A DNA stretch of 64,000 nucleotides from Mesorhizobium sp. B2-3-4 (GCF_006442315.1 NZ_VFVY01000011.1:1-64000); one strand, 5' to 3'; numbered from the stretch's first letter, positions 53,849-61,456 are shown. Numbers and translations: made by a program. Notes: generated from the letters alone by a model not told the origin.

Positions 53849-55442
53849 GCGCGCCTCCGAGCGTCGCGCCGCCATTGAGCGACAGGCCGATCGGCCGGTC
53901 CTGGAAGAGGGCGGCCGGCGTCACCTGGAGATCGTTGGCGACATTGAGCGGTATTTCGGACTGAGCCAGCACATCGCGCTCGAGGTCGATGCCGGGCGCC
54001 AGTTCCGTCACCATCAGCCCATCCGGCGTCAGTTTCATGACGCAGCGCTCGGTGACATAGGTGATGTCCTGTCCCTGCGCGACGGCGCGTTTTCCCGAAA
54101 ACGAAATGTGCTCGACTTCGTTCACCACCTTCTTGACCTTGCCTTCGGCATCGATGCGGATGCCGCCATTGGCCAGCGACAGCTTCGCGCCGGCATTGAA
54201 GAAGCCGGAGAAGACGATCTTCTTCGCCCGCGACGTGATGTCGACGAAGCCGCCGGCGCCGGCGGTGACATGCGGCCGCGCCGAAAGCCTGGACACGTTG
54301 ACCGAGCCGTGGCGGTCGATCTGCAGGAAGGAAAGCAGCGAGGCATCGAAGCCGCCGGCCTGGAAGTAGATGAACTGGTGCGGCGAGGGCATGATCGCCT
54401 CGGCATTGGAGGCGCAGCCGAACTTGAAGTCGAGCAGCGGTACGCCGCCGACGGCCCCCTGTTCGATCACCCAGGTGACCTTGCCGTGCTGGCCTTCCTC
54501 CAGAAGAATGCGCGGCACATTGGCCGAGATGCCGAAGCCGATATTGACGGCCATGCCGTCACGCAGTTCCATGGCGACGCGGCGGGCGATCACCTTCTGG
54601 ATGTTCATCTCCGGCGTGCGGAAAGACGACAGCGGTCGGAAGATCTCGCCCGAGATCGCCGGATCGTATGATGTCAGCGTCGTCTGCAACTGGTCCGGCG
54701 CGACGACGATATGGTCGACCAGCACGCCGGGCACGCGCACGTCATGCGGCTTCAGCGTGCCGTTCTCGACCACGCGCTTGACCTGCGCGATGACGATGCC
54801 GCCATTGTTGCGGGCGGCGAGCGCCTGTTCGAGGCCGCCGAGATAGGCGCCTTCGTGCTCATAGGTCAGGTTGCCGCGCTCGTCCGCCGTGGTGGCGCGG
54901 ATGATCGAGACCTGCGGGACGATCGAACGGAAATAGAGCCATTCCTCGCCGTCGAACTGCTGCACCGAGACGATCGGCTCGCTCGCGGCGTCATTCATGG
55001 CGCAGCCCTGATGGCGCGGGTCGGCGAAGGTGTCGAGCCCGACCTTGGTCAGCACGCCCGGCCGCTTGGCGGCGGCCTCGCGGTGCATGTCGAACAGGAT
55101 GCCGGACGGTACGTTGTAGGCGGCGACCGCATTGTCGCCGATCATCTTCCAGATCTGCGGCGGCTCGGCGGAGGAGGGGCCTGATGGGTAGGAGCCGCAC
55201 AGCGTGCGCTTCAGCAGACCGGGCTTGGCCAGATGGTCGATGCCCTTGATGCCGTACATGTCGCCGGCGGCGATGGGGTGCAGCGTGGTGATGTCTCGCG
55301 GATGGCCTTCCGCCTCGAAGCGCTCGCCGATGGCGGCAAGCACCGCGTCCGGACAGCCGAGGCCGCTGGAGGAGGAGACCGAGACGACCATGCCGTCCTT
55401 GATCAGGCCCGCTGCCTGCGCCGACGAAACGACTTTGCTCAA
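53841..55442 (-). CDS. Acyl-CoA:acetate/3-ketoacid CoA-transferase (fused subunits)
   Basis: A 533-residue single-chain CoA-transferase with both halves: N-terminal domain with LIKDGMVVSVSSSSGLGCPD, and C-terminal domain from about 280 with VTWVIEQGAVGGVPLLDFKF, whose Glu in EQGAVGG is the catalytic residue of the PCT/YdiF group. The family transfers CoA between acyl-CoA and free acids. The start is a TTG at 55442 because no ATG or GTG is in frame; it overlaps the stop of a 42-residue ORF by two bases. The CoA-thioester it makes is likely processed by the following hydratase. Confidence 0.9.
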   Translation of the reverse strand: MSKVVSSAQAAGLIKDGMVVSVSSSSGLGCPDAVLAAIGERFEAEGHPRDITTLHPIAAGDMYGIKGIDHLAKPGLLKRTLCGSYPSGPSSAEPPQIWKMIGDNAVAAYNVPSGILFDMHREAAAKRPGVLTKVGLDTFADPRHQGCAMNDAASEPIVSVQQFDGEEWLYFRSIVPQVSIIRATTADERGNLTYEHEGAYLGGLEQALAARNNGGIVIAQVKRVVENGTLKPHDVRVPGVLVDHIVVAPDQLQTTLTSYDPAISGEIFRPLSSFRTPEMNIQKVIARRVAMELRDGMAVNIGFGISANVPRILLEEGQHGKVTWVIEQGAVGGVPLLDFKFGCASNAEAIMPSPHQFIYFQAGGFDASLLSFLQIDRHGSVNVSRLSARPHVTAGAGGFVDITSRAKKIVFSGFFNAGAKLSLANGGIRIDAEGKVKKVVNEVEHISFSGKRAVAQGQDITYVTERCVMKLTPDGLMVTELAPGIDLERDVLAQSEIPLNVANDLQVTPAALFQDRPIGLSLNGGATLGGAHG

Positions 55443-55567
55443 TTCATGCTCCCGGGTTTCGGGTCGATCTTGGCGGGCTTGCCGGAACTGGCCGATTGCG
55501 ATGCCGCCTCGGCCGAAGCGGGCGGCGATGTCGTGACGGCGCCATTCAGTTCCAATCTGGCGGTCAT
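55439..55567 (-). CDS. Tiny ORF coupled between lacI-type gene and CoA-transferase
   Basis: A 42-residue ORF not normally called. Its ATG overlaps the LacI-type stop as ATGA (55564-55567), and its stop TGA overlaps the TTG start of the CoA-transferase. The peptide begins MTARLELNGAVTT, then is rich in Ala, Ser and Pro, and ends KPGSMN. Nothing recognisable is present. Either it is a real leader that couples translation of the CoA-transferase to that of the regulator, or it is the remnant of a frameshifted extension. Full read-through without stops and the exact overlaps favour translation. Confidence 0.45.
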   Translation of the reverse strand: MTARLELNGAVTTSPPASAEAASQSASSGKPAKIDPKPGSMN

Positions 55568-56622
55568 GCCGCGCCTCCGGTTCCCGCTGGCCGGGCTCTG
55601 GTGCGGCGATCGGGACCGCAGCTTTCCCTGACCACCAGATTGACCGCGCCGATATGGTCCTCGGCGCGCGTGGTGCGCGACTGGATCATCTTCAGCATGA
55701 CGTGGGCGGCGCGTTCGCCGAGGCCGGCGGTGTTGACCGCCACGCTGGTCAGCGCCGGCACATAGTGTTCGGCCTCGACCACGTCGTCGAAGCCGACGAC
55801 GGCGAAATCTGGGCCTGGCTCAAGTCCACGCTTGCGCAGCGCCAGCATGGCGCCGAAGGCAACGGCATCGTTGAAGCAGAGTGCCGCCGTCGGCGGCTCG
55901 GCCATTGCGAACGACGTTTCCAGGCAGGCGATGCCGCCCTTGCGGTTGGTCTCGCCCTCGAGGACGAGCGCGTCGCGGTCGGCGATGCCGAGCGTTTCGC
56001 AGGCCTCGCGGAAGCCCCCCAGGCGCTCGTGGTAGACCACGAGATCGGACGAACCGCCAAAGAAGGCCAGCCGGCGATGGCCCTTGCCGATGAGATGAGC
56101 GGTGGCAAGATAGGCGCCGCGATGGTTGTCTGGCGTGATCACCGGGATGCGGCTTTCCGGCAAGCGGCGCATGGCGAAGACGACAGGCACGCCCGCCATT
56201 TCCAGACGCCGGAAGGCGCCCGGCGTGGTGCCGCGCGCCGGCGACACGATGAGGCCGGCGACGCCCTGCTCCATCAGCGATTTCAAAACCTCTTCCTGAC
56301 GCACCGGATTTTCCGCCGTATTGGCGATGAACGGCACGATGCCGGCGGACTGAAAGACGCGCTCCATGCCCACCGCCAGTTCCGCGAAGAACGGGTTGGT
56401 GAGATCGTTGATGACCATGCCGATGACGTTGGAATGGGCCTTGCGCAGGTTGGCGGCGCCGCGGTTGTAGACATAGCCGACATCCTCGATAGCCTTGCGG
56501 ACCTTGACCGCCGTCTCGGGGCGGATCAGCCCGCTGCCCTGGAGCACGAGCGACACCGTCGATTTGGACACGCCTGCCTCGCGGGCGATGTCGAAGATCG
56601 TCGCCTTGGCCCGGCTGGCCAT
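55564..56622 (-). CDS. LacI-family transcriptional regulator
   Basis: A 352-residue repressor. The HTH is TIFDIAREAGVSKSTVSLVL with the hinge-helix region NRGAANLRKAHSNVIGMVIN; the periplasmic-binding-like effector domain follows (GVAGLIVSPARGTTPGAF, AALCFNDAVAFGAMLALRKR, VVGFDDVVEAEHYVPALTSV). It is a sugar-sensing regulator and starts the minus-strand operon of CoA-transferase, hydratase, dehydrogenase and sugar importer. Two TGGAACGTTC-type palindromes lie in the intergenic region with the divergent DUF993 gene, one next to each promoter, giving likely operators. Confidence 0.94.
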   Translation of the reverse strand: MASRAKATIFDIAREAGVSKSTVSLVLQGSGLIRPETAVKVRKAIEDVGYVYNRGAANLRKAHSNVIGMVINDLTNPFFAELAVGMERVFQSAGIVPFIANTAENPVRQEEVLKSLMEQGVAGLIVSPARGTTPGAFRRLEMAGVPVVFAMRRLPESRIPVITPDNHRGAYLATAHLIGKGHRRLAFFGGSSDLVVYHERLGGFREACETLGIADRDALVLEGETNRKGGIACLETSFAMAEPPTAALCFNDAVAFGAMLALRKRGLEPGPDFAVVGFDDVVEAEHYVPALTSVAVNTAGLGERAAHVMLKMIQSRTTRAEDHIGAVNLVVRESCGPDRRTRARPAGTGGAA

Positions 56623-56657
56623 CAGGGTATCTCCTTCGGGTTTCTATCGGTCGATTT

Positions 56658-56673
56658 ATTGGAACGTTCTAAT
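56658..56673. promoter_or_regulatory. LacI-type operator, regulator-proximal copy
   Basis: ATTGGAACGTTCTAAT is an imperfect palindrome (one mismatched pair) with the central CG typical of LacI-family sites. It lies 36 bases upstream of the lacI-type start, consistent with autoregulation and control of its operon. Confidence 0.75.
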
Positions 56674-56821
56674 CCCTGCTTCATAGATGAGTCAATCGGG
56701 ATTCTTTCTCAGCCGGAAGAGGGGATCATGCGTGCTCCAACAATGTGCCATATCGCGGTATTTGACACCGGGACGCAGCGTCGTTCGTCACGTGGTCTAG
56801 AATATTAAAGGTTCTTGATTT

Positions 56822-56837
56822 ATTGGAACGTTCCATT
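56822..56837. promoter_or_regulatory. LacI-type operator, DUF993-proximal copy
   Basis: ATTGGAACGTTCCATT contains the perfect palindrome TGGAACGTTCCA (56824-56835) and lies 27 bases upstream of the DUF993 ATG. It shares eleven of the twelve core bases with the other copy 164 bases away, so both promoters are probably bound by the same repressor, possibly with a DNA loop. Confidence 0.8.
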
Positions 56838-56863
56838 TATAGGCGCTGCGAAGGGAGAGACCG

Positions 56864-58018
56864 ATGGACATTGCCTTGCCTGGTGAAAGTGGCCCAAGCC
56901 GCCGCTACACACTCGTCGGAAAGCCGGTCCAGCCCGACATCGGCGCGCGGTTCCCGCGCATCGCCTATGCCGCCGCGCATGTCGTGGCCGATCCCCTTGC
57001 AACGACAGATCCGTGGTCGCGGCCTGTCGTCGACTGGGACAGGACGATGGCGTTCCGTCATCATCTGTGGCGGCATGGCTTCCGCATCGCGGAAGCCATG
57101 GACACCTCGCAGCGCGGCATGGGTTTCGATTGGACGAACGCCCGGGAACTGATCCGTCGTTCGATCGCGGAGGCGCGCACCGTTGCTGGCGCCGATCTCG
57201 CTTCGGGCGCCGGGACGGACCATCTGGCGCCGGCGTCTGCCCGGACGCTGGACGATGTGATCGCCGCCTATGAGGAACAGTTCGCTTTCATCGAAGGGCA
57301 GGGCGGCAAGGCGATCATGATGGCCAGCCGGGCCTTGGCGGCGGTGGCGAAAGGCCCTGACGACTATGCCGCGGTCTACGACCGCATGCTGAGCCAGGCG
57401 TCCGGCAAGGTCATCCTGCACTGGCTGGGCGACATGTTCGATCCGGCCTTGAAAGGCTATTGGGGCAGCGACGAGTTCGAGGCCGCGCTCGATACGGTGA
57501 TCGCCATCATAGAGCGCCATGCCGGCAAGGTGGAGGGCATCAAGATGTCGCTGCTCGATGCCGGCAACGAGGTCGTGCTCAGGAACCGGCTACCGGACGG
57601 CGTCGTGATGTTCACCGGCGACGACTTCAACTATCCCGAACTGATCGCCGGAGACGGCAAGCGGCACTCGCACGCGCTGCTCGGCATTTTCGACGCGATA
57701 GCGCCGGTTGCCAATGCCGCGCTCGCGAAGCTGGCTGCCGGCGATCGTGCCGGCTATGACGCGCTGATGGCGCCGACCGTGCCGCTGTCGCGCAAGATAT
57801 TCGAAGCGCCGACCGAATATTACAAGGCCGGCATCGTCTTCATGGCGTGGCTCAACGGCCACCAGGATCATTTCGCGATGGTCGGCGGCATGCAGTCGGC
57901 GCGCGGCATCCGGCACTATGCCGATGTCTTTCGCCTCGCCGACCAGGCTGGATTGCTGGCCGATCCGGAGATGGCGGTGTCCAGGATGAAAAGCCTGTGC
58001 GCCGTGGCAGGTGTTTGA
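56864..58018 (+). CDS. DUF993 family protein
   Basis: A 384-residue protein of the DUF993 family, which has a TIM-barrel fold distantly related to dihydrodipicolinate synthases. Recognisable segments are RIAYAAAHVVADPLATTDPW, AMDTSQRGMGFDWTNARELI, KVILHWLGDMFDPALKGYWG and VEGIKMSLLDAGNEVVLRNR, the last with a Lys at the place of the aldolase Schiff-base lysine. GAAGGGAGAG precedes the ATG. It is divergent from the LacI-type gene and downstream of a perfect operator, so it probably cleaves or dehydrates a sugar-derived keto-acid intermediate of this catabolic set. Confidence 0.85.
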   Translation: MDIALPGESGPSRRYTLVGKPVQPDIGARFPRIAYAAAHVVADPLATTDPWSRPVVDWDRTMAFRHHLWRHGFRIAEAMDTSQRGMGFDWTNARELIRRSIAEARTVAGADLASGAGTDHLAPASARTLDDVIAAYEEQFAFIEGQGGKAIMMASRALAAVAKGPDDYAAVYDRMLSQASGKVILHWLGDMFDPALKGYWGSDEFEAALDTVIAIIERHAGKVEGIKMSLLDAGNEVVLRNRLPDGVVMFTGDDFNYPELIAGDGKRHSHALLGIFDAIAPVANAALAKLAAGDRAGYDALMAPTVPLSRKIFEAPTEYYKAGIVFMAWLNGHQDHFAMVGGMQSARGIRHYADVFRLADQAGLLADPEMAVSRMKSLCAVAGV

Positions 58019-58056
58019 GCCGGGCTTGGCCGTGGTCGGCCAATTCGCGCGGTGAC

Positions 58057-59427
58057 CTAGCGCTTCGCGAAATTCACTGACTGCATCGGCAGGGCGAGCG
58101 CGTCGATTATCTGATGGCGATCGAATCCGGCCTCACGCAGGCATAGCAAGATGGTCATCATTCCCGATGGTACAAACCGGATGCCTTCGTTTTCGCTGAT
58201 AAAGTCGGCCAGAGCCTTTGGCGTCAGGTCTACGTCCCTGATGTCGTCAACCTCATGCTGCTTTTTCCGAATTCTGGATTTTATGTCTCTCCACTTGCTA
58301 TTTGAAATAATGCATTGGCAGATTATGTCGCTCTGCCCTGTTTCAACGTTCTGTGTCAGTCCAAAATAATCAAAATGCTCTTCGGTTGGTAGAAGATATT
58401 CAGGAATACCCAATTCCTCATTTATCTCATTTCTAGCCGCTTTCGAGATGTCGATCCTCTCGTGGTCAATGTCGGATTTATGCTTTAAATGATCAAGATA
58501 GCCGGCAGCGCTTACATCCCAGGCCCCGCGGTATGTATAAACTTTTTGACTTCTCCTGTGGAGAATAATTCTCCGAGACTTATCGATCGATCGCCTACGG
58601 TCCTTTGGTGCTGCCTTGTCGTCCACAAAAACCATGGCGACCCGCACTGCCAGATTGGATAAATTACGCCCATCACTTAGTCGCAGCAGTGTAGGTGAGA
58701 GCGACCTCTGGTCTTTGGTCAGGTTATAAATCGCACCAATGTGATACCCGCTTTTCTGGCATTCAATTGTAAGTAGATGGTAAGGGCTGACGCTATCGAT
58801 TCTCTTTACCGCAGAAACTCTGCTAAGCCTTAGATATGGGTTGCTTTTCTCTTTTATGTCTTCAAGTTCTCTCAGTATCACTTCGTCGCCGGCATTGCTT
58901 TTTATTTCACTTATTATTGTGTCCATTGCTTCTGAACTGAATTGCTCGGTATCGCCATCCGAGAATGAAACAAGTACAGTATTGGTCTGCGATCTTGGGT
59001 AGTCGCAAAAAGTAAGCATCTCTGTGGTCATTGGATCAAAAAAGAGATGAGGTGACAAACGAACCGGTATATCGCTGAATATTGTATCGCCGCTCTTTGA
59101 AAATATCTCGTTTTCCCTCAATTCGGCGTGGTACTGATTCTCCAAAACGGCGCGGCTGCCAAAAAGAGCGTCCTCCCCTTCGTTGTTATAAATATATTGG
59201 AAAATTTCTTCTTCTTTTTCTCTATATTTTCTGTTTCCAATCTTTGCCAGTGCAATAGCGGCGAATCTTCCAGTTTTTTCCGATATTCTTAAGCGGCCGC
59301 TAAATATCTTTGAAGTATAAGTTTTGTCCCAATTGCATACCCCCGCGATTGCCTTATACGTTGTATCTGGCGCGATAAGCGCCTTCGCCTTTTGTAAGCG
59401 CTCGGTCCGTCGGTCAGAGAATTCCAC
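58057..59427 (-). CDS. HTH-Nudix fusion protein of foreign base composition
   Basis: A 456-residue protein I cannot match to a named family. Residues 22-62 look like a helix-turn-helix (YKAIAGVCNWDKTYTSKIFS, then GRLRISEKTGRFAAIALAKI). Residues 260-375 look like a Nudix hydrolase domain: strand LAVRVAMVFVDD, RRIILHRRSQ, Gly309 in SAAGYLD, then an insert and the box ARNEINEELGI (329-341), which keeps E-I-N-E-E-L-G-I but has Asn333 where the Nudix consensus has Arg. The middle (140-255) is unassigned. The GTG at 59427 has GGGAGGA. The gene is strongly AT-rich (lines sampled at 58261 and 59221 have 21 and 23 G+C of 60) unlike all neighbours, indicating transfer. Confidence 0.85.
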   Translation of the reverse strand: MEFSDRRTERLQKAKALIAPDTTYKAIAGVCNWDKTYTSKIFSGRLRISEKTGRFAAIALAKIGNRKYREKEEEIFQYIYNNEGEDALFGSRAVLENQYHAELRENEIFSKSGDTIFSDIPVRLSPHLFFDPMTTEMLTFCDYPRSQTNTVLVSFSDGDTEQFSSEAMDTIISEIKSNAGDEVILRELEDIKEKSNPYLRLSRVSAVKRIDSVSPYHLLTIECQKSGYHIGAIYNLTKDQRSLSPTLLRLSDGRNLSNLAVRVAMVFVDDKAAPKDRRRSIDKSRRIILHRRSQKVYTYRGAWDVSAAGYLDHLKHKSDIDHERIDISKAARNEINEELGIPEYLLPTEEHFDYFGLTQNVETGQSDIICQCIISNSKWRDIKSRIRKKQHEVDDIRDVDLTPKALADFISENEGIRFVPSGMMTILLCLREAGFDRHQIIDALALPMQSVNFAKR

Positions 59428-59542
59428 GGCCTGTTCCTCCCCGGCTTACCGGCACGGCTGGCAACTTTTCTACCAACTCAAGGCAACTTGCCCTTCGGTA
59501 ACTCTGTCATGTTGGCCATGTCAACGTGATCGAGGTAGCGAA

Positions 59543-59725
59543 ATGTCTTCTGAGACGAAACTCGCCGACGCCGCTCCACCGCGGACAACCGAACCCGATG
59601 CCAGCTTGCTTTCCAGGGACTTCATTCGGACTGAGGTCCATGCTTTTCCGCCGGCCGCCCTGATGAATCCCGATGTGCCGATCTGGGCGCTGATCAACTG
59701 GCTCGAGGAAGGAGAGCGGCCATGA
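59543..59725 (+). CDS. Small hypothetical protein (60 aa)
   Basis: A 60-residue ORF with GAGGT six bases before its ATG. The first 25 residues are polar and Ala/Pro-rich, and the end (MNPDVPIWALINWLEEGERP) is a compact amphipathic segment with Trp residues. Its stop overlaps the next ATG as ATGA. It is divergent from the HTH-Nudix gene across 115 bases. GC-rich like the core genome. Function unknown. Confidence 0.6.
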   Translation: MSSETKLADAAPPRTTEPDASLLSRDFIRTEVHAFPPAALMNPDVPIWALINWLEEGERP

Positions 59726-59823
59726 CCCGGGACTCCACGAGGAAATCGAAAGAGGCAGCAGCATCGGTCCCGGCGCATGTAGCCGGCTCCATCGACATGC
59801 CCGCTACGGCCGATCAACAGTGA
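59722..59823 (+). CDS. Tiny ORF (33 aa) coupled to the preceding small gene
   Basis: A 33-residue ORF whose ATG overlaps the previous stop as ATGA, behind GGAGAG. It starts MTRDSTRKSKEAAASV and ends MPATADQQ; it is basic at the start and has no recognisable domain. Translational coupling and spacing are the only support. Confidence 0.4.
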   Translation: MTRDSTRKSKEAAASVPAHVAGSIDMPATADQQ

Positions 59824-59835
59824 GGAATAACCATC

Positions 59836-59967
59836 ATGCTCGCCACCTCCTTGTTCAGCGACTATCTCGCCGATGGCGCAAATCTCATAACCATACTGGG
59901 CGCGGTCTGCGGGGTCGGCTTCTGGTTCCGCCGGCGGCAGGTGTCCAAGCCAACGCGCGAGGACTGA
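59836..59967 (+). CDS. Tiny single-pass membrane protein (43 aa)
   Basis: A 43-residue ORF with GAGGA upstream, 12 bases after the previous tiny ORF. Residues 17-31 (LITILGAVCGVGFWF) form a likely membrane segment followed by RRRQ, giving a cytosolic basic end. The build is like small membrane peptides that modulate a partner protein or act as toxins; nothing more specific can be said. Confidence 0.5.
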   Translation: MLATSLFSDYLADGANLITILGAVCGVGFWFRRRQVSKPTRED

Positions 59968-60200
59968 TGGCGCAAGGTATCGTGCTCTCTTGAAGTCCAT
60001 CTTTGGTGCCGGCCGCCGCCATTTGTGCTGGAAACGGCAATCACACTCAGGCCTTCGTCAACACCAAACCGATGCATTTTTCTAGACGCCCGATTTGCCC
60101 CAACGCCTCATCTGAGAATCTCTGCGACTGCCTTGAACCATTTTCTCCCGGGACGCGACCAAGCGGCGTGTAGAACACGATCCATTGAGGAGAACGTTAC

Positions 60201-60410
60201 ATGTTTACCGTCTCGAGAAGCGTCCTGTTGGCCGCCATTGCCGTCTCGGTGCTGGCCGGCTGCAAGACGACCACCACCAGGGACTGCGACAATCTGAAAC
60301 CGAAAATGACCTACCACGGCAAATGCTGTGGCGTTGGCGATGCGCCTTGCCGCGACGGCAATGGCGGACATGACAGGCCCGGCCATACGCCGGATCCGAC
60401 ACCGCAATGA
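60201..60410 (+). CDS. Small lipoprotein (69 aa)
   Basis: A 69-residue protein with signal MFTVSRSVLLAAIAVSVLAG and lipobox VLAGC (Cys21). The mature part has four further Cys (in RDCDN, GKCCGVG and APCRDG) and a Gly/Asp/Pro-rich tail. AGGAGAA precedes the ATG. Small Cys-rich lipoproteins of this style are common hypotheticals in rhizobia; envelope stress or structural roles are possible. It stands alone. Confidence 0.75.
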   Translation: MFTVSRSVLLAAIAVSVLAGCKTTTTRDCDNLKPKMTYHGKCCGVGDAPCRDGNGGHDRPGHTPDPTPQ

Positions 60411-60562
60411 CCTGATCGCTTCGCCCGTTCCGGTCAGTGCCGGGACGGGCAAAGCGGCTGCGTCACTTAACCGGGCAAAGCGATGGCGCGGGCGGCACTG
60501 ATCCTCGACAGCGCTTGGCGTCGTATTAGCACCGGCTACGCACGAGCGTCGCACCGAGCCCC

Positions 60563-60596
60563 AAACAAAAGGCCCGCCAACTGAAGTCAGCGGGCC
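60563..60596 (-). terminator. Intrinsic terminator of the small peptide gene
   Basis: On the minus strand a seven-base-pair GC stem (arms 60590-60596 and 60571-60577) with a twelve-base loop is followed by TTTTGTTT. It starts 24 bases after the stop of the 31-residue peptide gene, so it ends that transcript. Confidence 0.75.
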
Positions 60597-60620
60597 GTTT
60601 CTGCAATTCAGGCCGAGCCT

Positions 60621-60716
60621 TTACTGCGGGCAACCTCTGCTGGGGCATGCTATCGCCGTTACGGTCGACAGCTTTTCACGCCTCACGATCACAGGTCTCA
60701 CATAAGTCTTCTTCAT
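60621..60716 (-). CDS. RiPP-precursor-like 31-residue peptide
   Basis: A 31-residue ORF, not normally called because of its length. The N-terminal leader MKKTYVRPVIVRREKLSTVT holds a Y-x-x-P-x-I/V motif (Tyr5, Pro8, Ile10) and a Leu16, as in leaders bound by RiPP recognition elements (lasso-peptide-like YxxP). The C-terminal core is ACPSRGCPQ with Cys24 and Cys29. It resembles small peptides annotated as putative RiPP precursors in Rhizobiales. A strong AAGGGGA site six bases before the ATG, a CTTGACA promoter and an intrinsic terminator make a complete unit. No modification enzyme is nearby. Confidence 0.65.
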   Translation of the reverse strand: MKKTYVRPVIVRREKLSTVTAIACPSRGCPQ

Positions 60717-60749
60717 TCTGTTTCCCCTTCCCCATTTCCTAGCGTCACC

Positions 60750-60778
60750 CTAGCCGTGCGCCAGGCAGAATTGTCAAG
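60750..60778 (-). promoter_or_regulatory. Promoter of the RiPP-like peptide gene
   Basis: On the minus strand CTTGAC (60773-60778) is followed by a 17-base spacer and GGCTAG (60750-60755), the pattern of rhizobial sigma-70 promoters (CTTGAC-N17-CTATAT). The predicted start leaves a leader of about 25-30 bases before the ATG at 60716. Confidence 0.55.
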
Positions 60779-61117
60779 CGGTGGTGAGCGACCGCTGATA
60801 ACAAAGTGGTGACGGTATTCGGAAGTCAGCCCTTGGGATGGCAGCTGCCAGGCAGCCGGGCGGAGACCCCATCACGGCCTGTTGAAATAGGCATCAAGAA
60901 GAATGTGCGACTGTCCGATCGGAGGCAGGAGCGTGGAGGATTGCCAACAATGCTTTTCGCGAACATGCCTGCCGCCGGAATGTCGGTCAGGTCTGTCGTG
61001 CGGCCCTGAAGATTCAGCCACCGTGCCCCTTCGAGCCAATGCGCTGGTCACGTCGGCGAGATGCTCGACACGGCCCTTCTCGGGTGAATTTTCCAGAACG
61101 ACACGGCGGAGGCTCAA
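60779..61117. other. Gene-poor stretch, nothing firm
   Basis: No convincing gene is seen. Two open frames on the plus strand (60806-61009 and 60903-61121) lack codon bias and recognisable content; the second ends by overlapping the next GTG start, which is the only point in its favour. GC content is intermediate. Confidence 0.5.
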
Positions 61118-61456
61118 GTGATTAAATGTTGGTCCGCCATGGGCGCGGCGCTGTGTTTATTGACCCATCCCTCCGCCGCGCTCGATCAGAAGGGGATCGA
61201 TCTGGCGTGCGGAAAAATCACAGAGCTGGCTGAAAGGACAATGCGTGCGAGGCAAAACGGCAGGCCTTTGGAAGATCTGCTGGAGGCGGAGCGAAAAAAT
61301 CTGACGCCGCGCGTTGCGGAAGCCGCGCACGCCGTGGCGAACGACGCATATCGGACGCCGCAATTTTCAGATCCGAATTCCCGGGAAATTGTGATCGCCC
61401 ATTTCCGAGATGTCTGGCATCTCGAATGTCTGCATGACCACTCGCAAACCAATTGA
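61118..61456 (+). CDS. Small exported protein (112 aa), unknown function
   Basis: A 112-residue protein with a probable signal peptide (MIKCWSAMGAALCLLTHPSA, cleavage after SAA). The mature part is mostly helical and charged: KITELAERTMRARQNGRPLE, then RVAEAAHAVANDAYRTPQFS and a final HLECLHDHSQTN. Two Cys (about residues 31 and 105) could pair in the periplasm. CGGAGG precedes the GTG at 61118. Similar proteins of about 100 residues with the pattern A-x-x-A-Y-x-x-P are found as hypotheticals in rhizobia. Confidence 0.65.
   Translation: MIKCWSAMGAALCLLTHPSAALDQKGIDLACGKITELAERTMRARQNGRPLEDLLEAERKNLTPRVAEAAHAVANDAYRTPQFSDPNSREIVIAHFRDVWHLECLHDHSQTN

Noticed and set aside
60806..61121. Two overlapping plus-strand ORFs, one Cys-rich and ending at the next GTG start
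   Set aside because: Weak codon bias, no convincing ribosome-binding site for the first, no recognisable content; the GTGA overlap alone is not enough.
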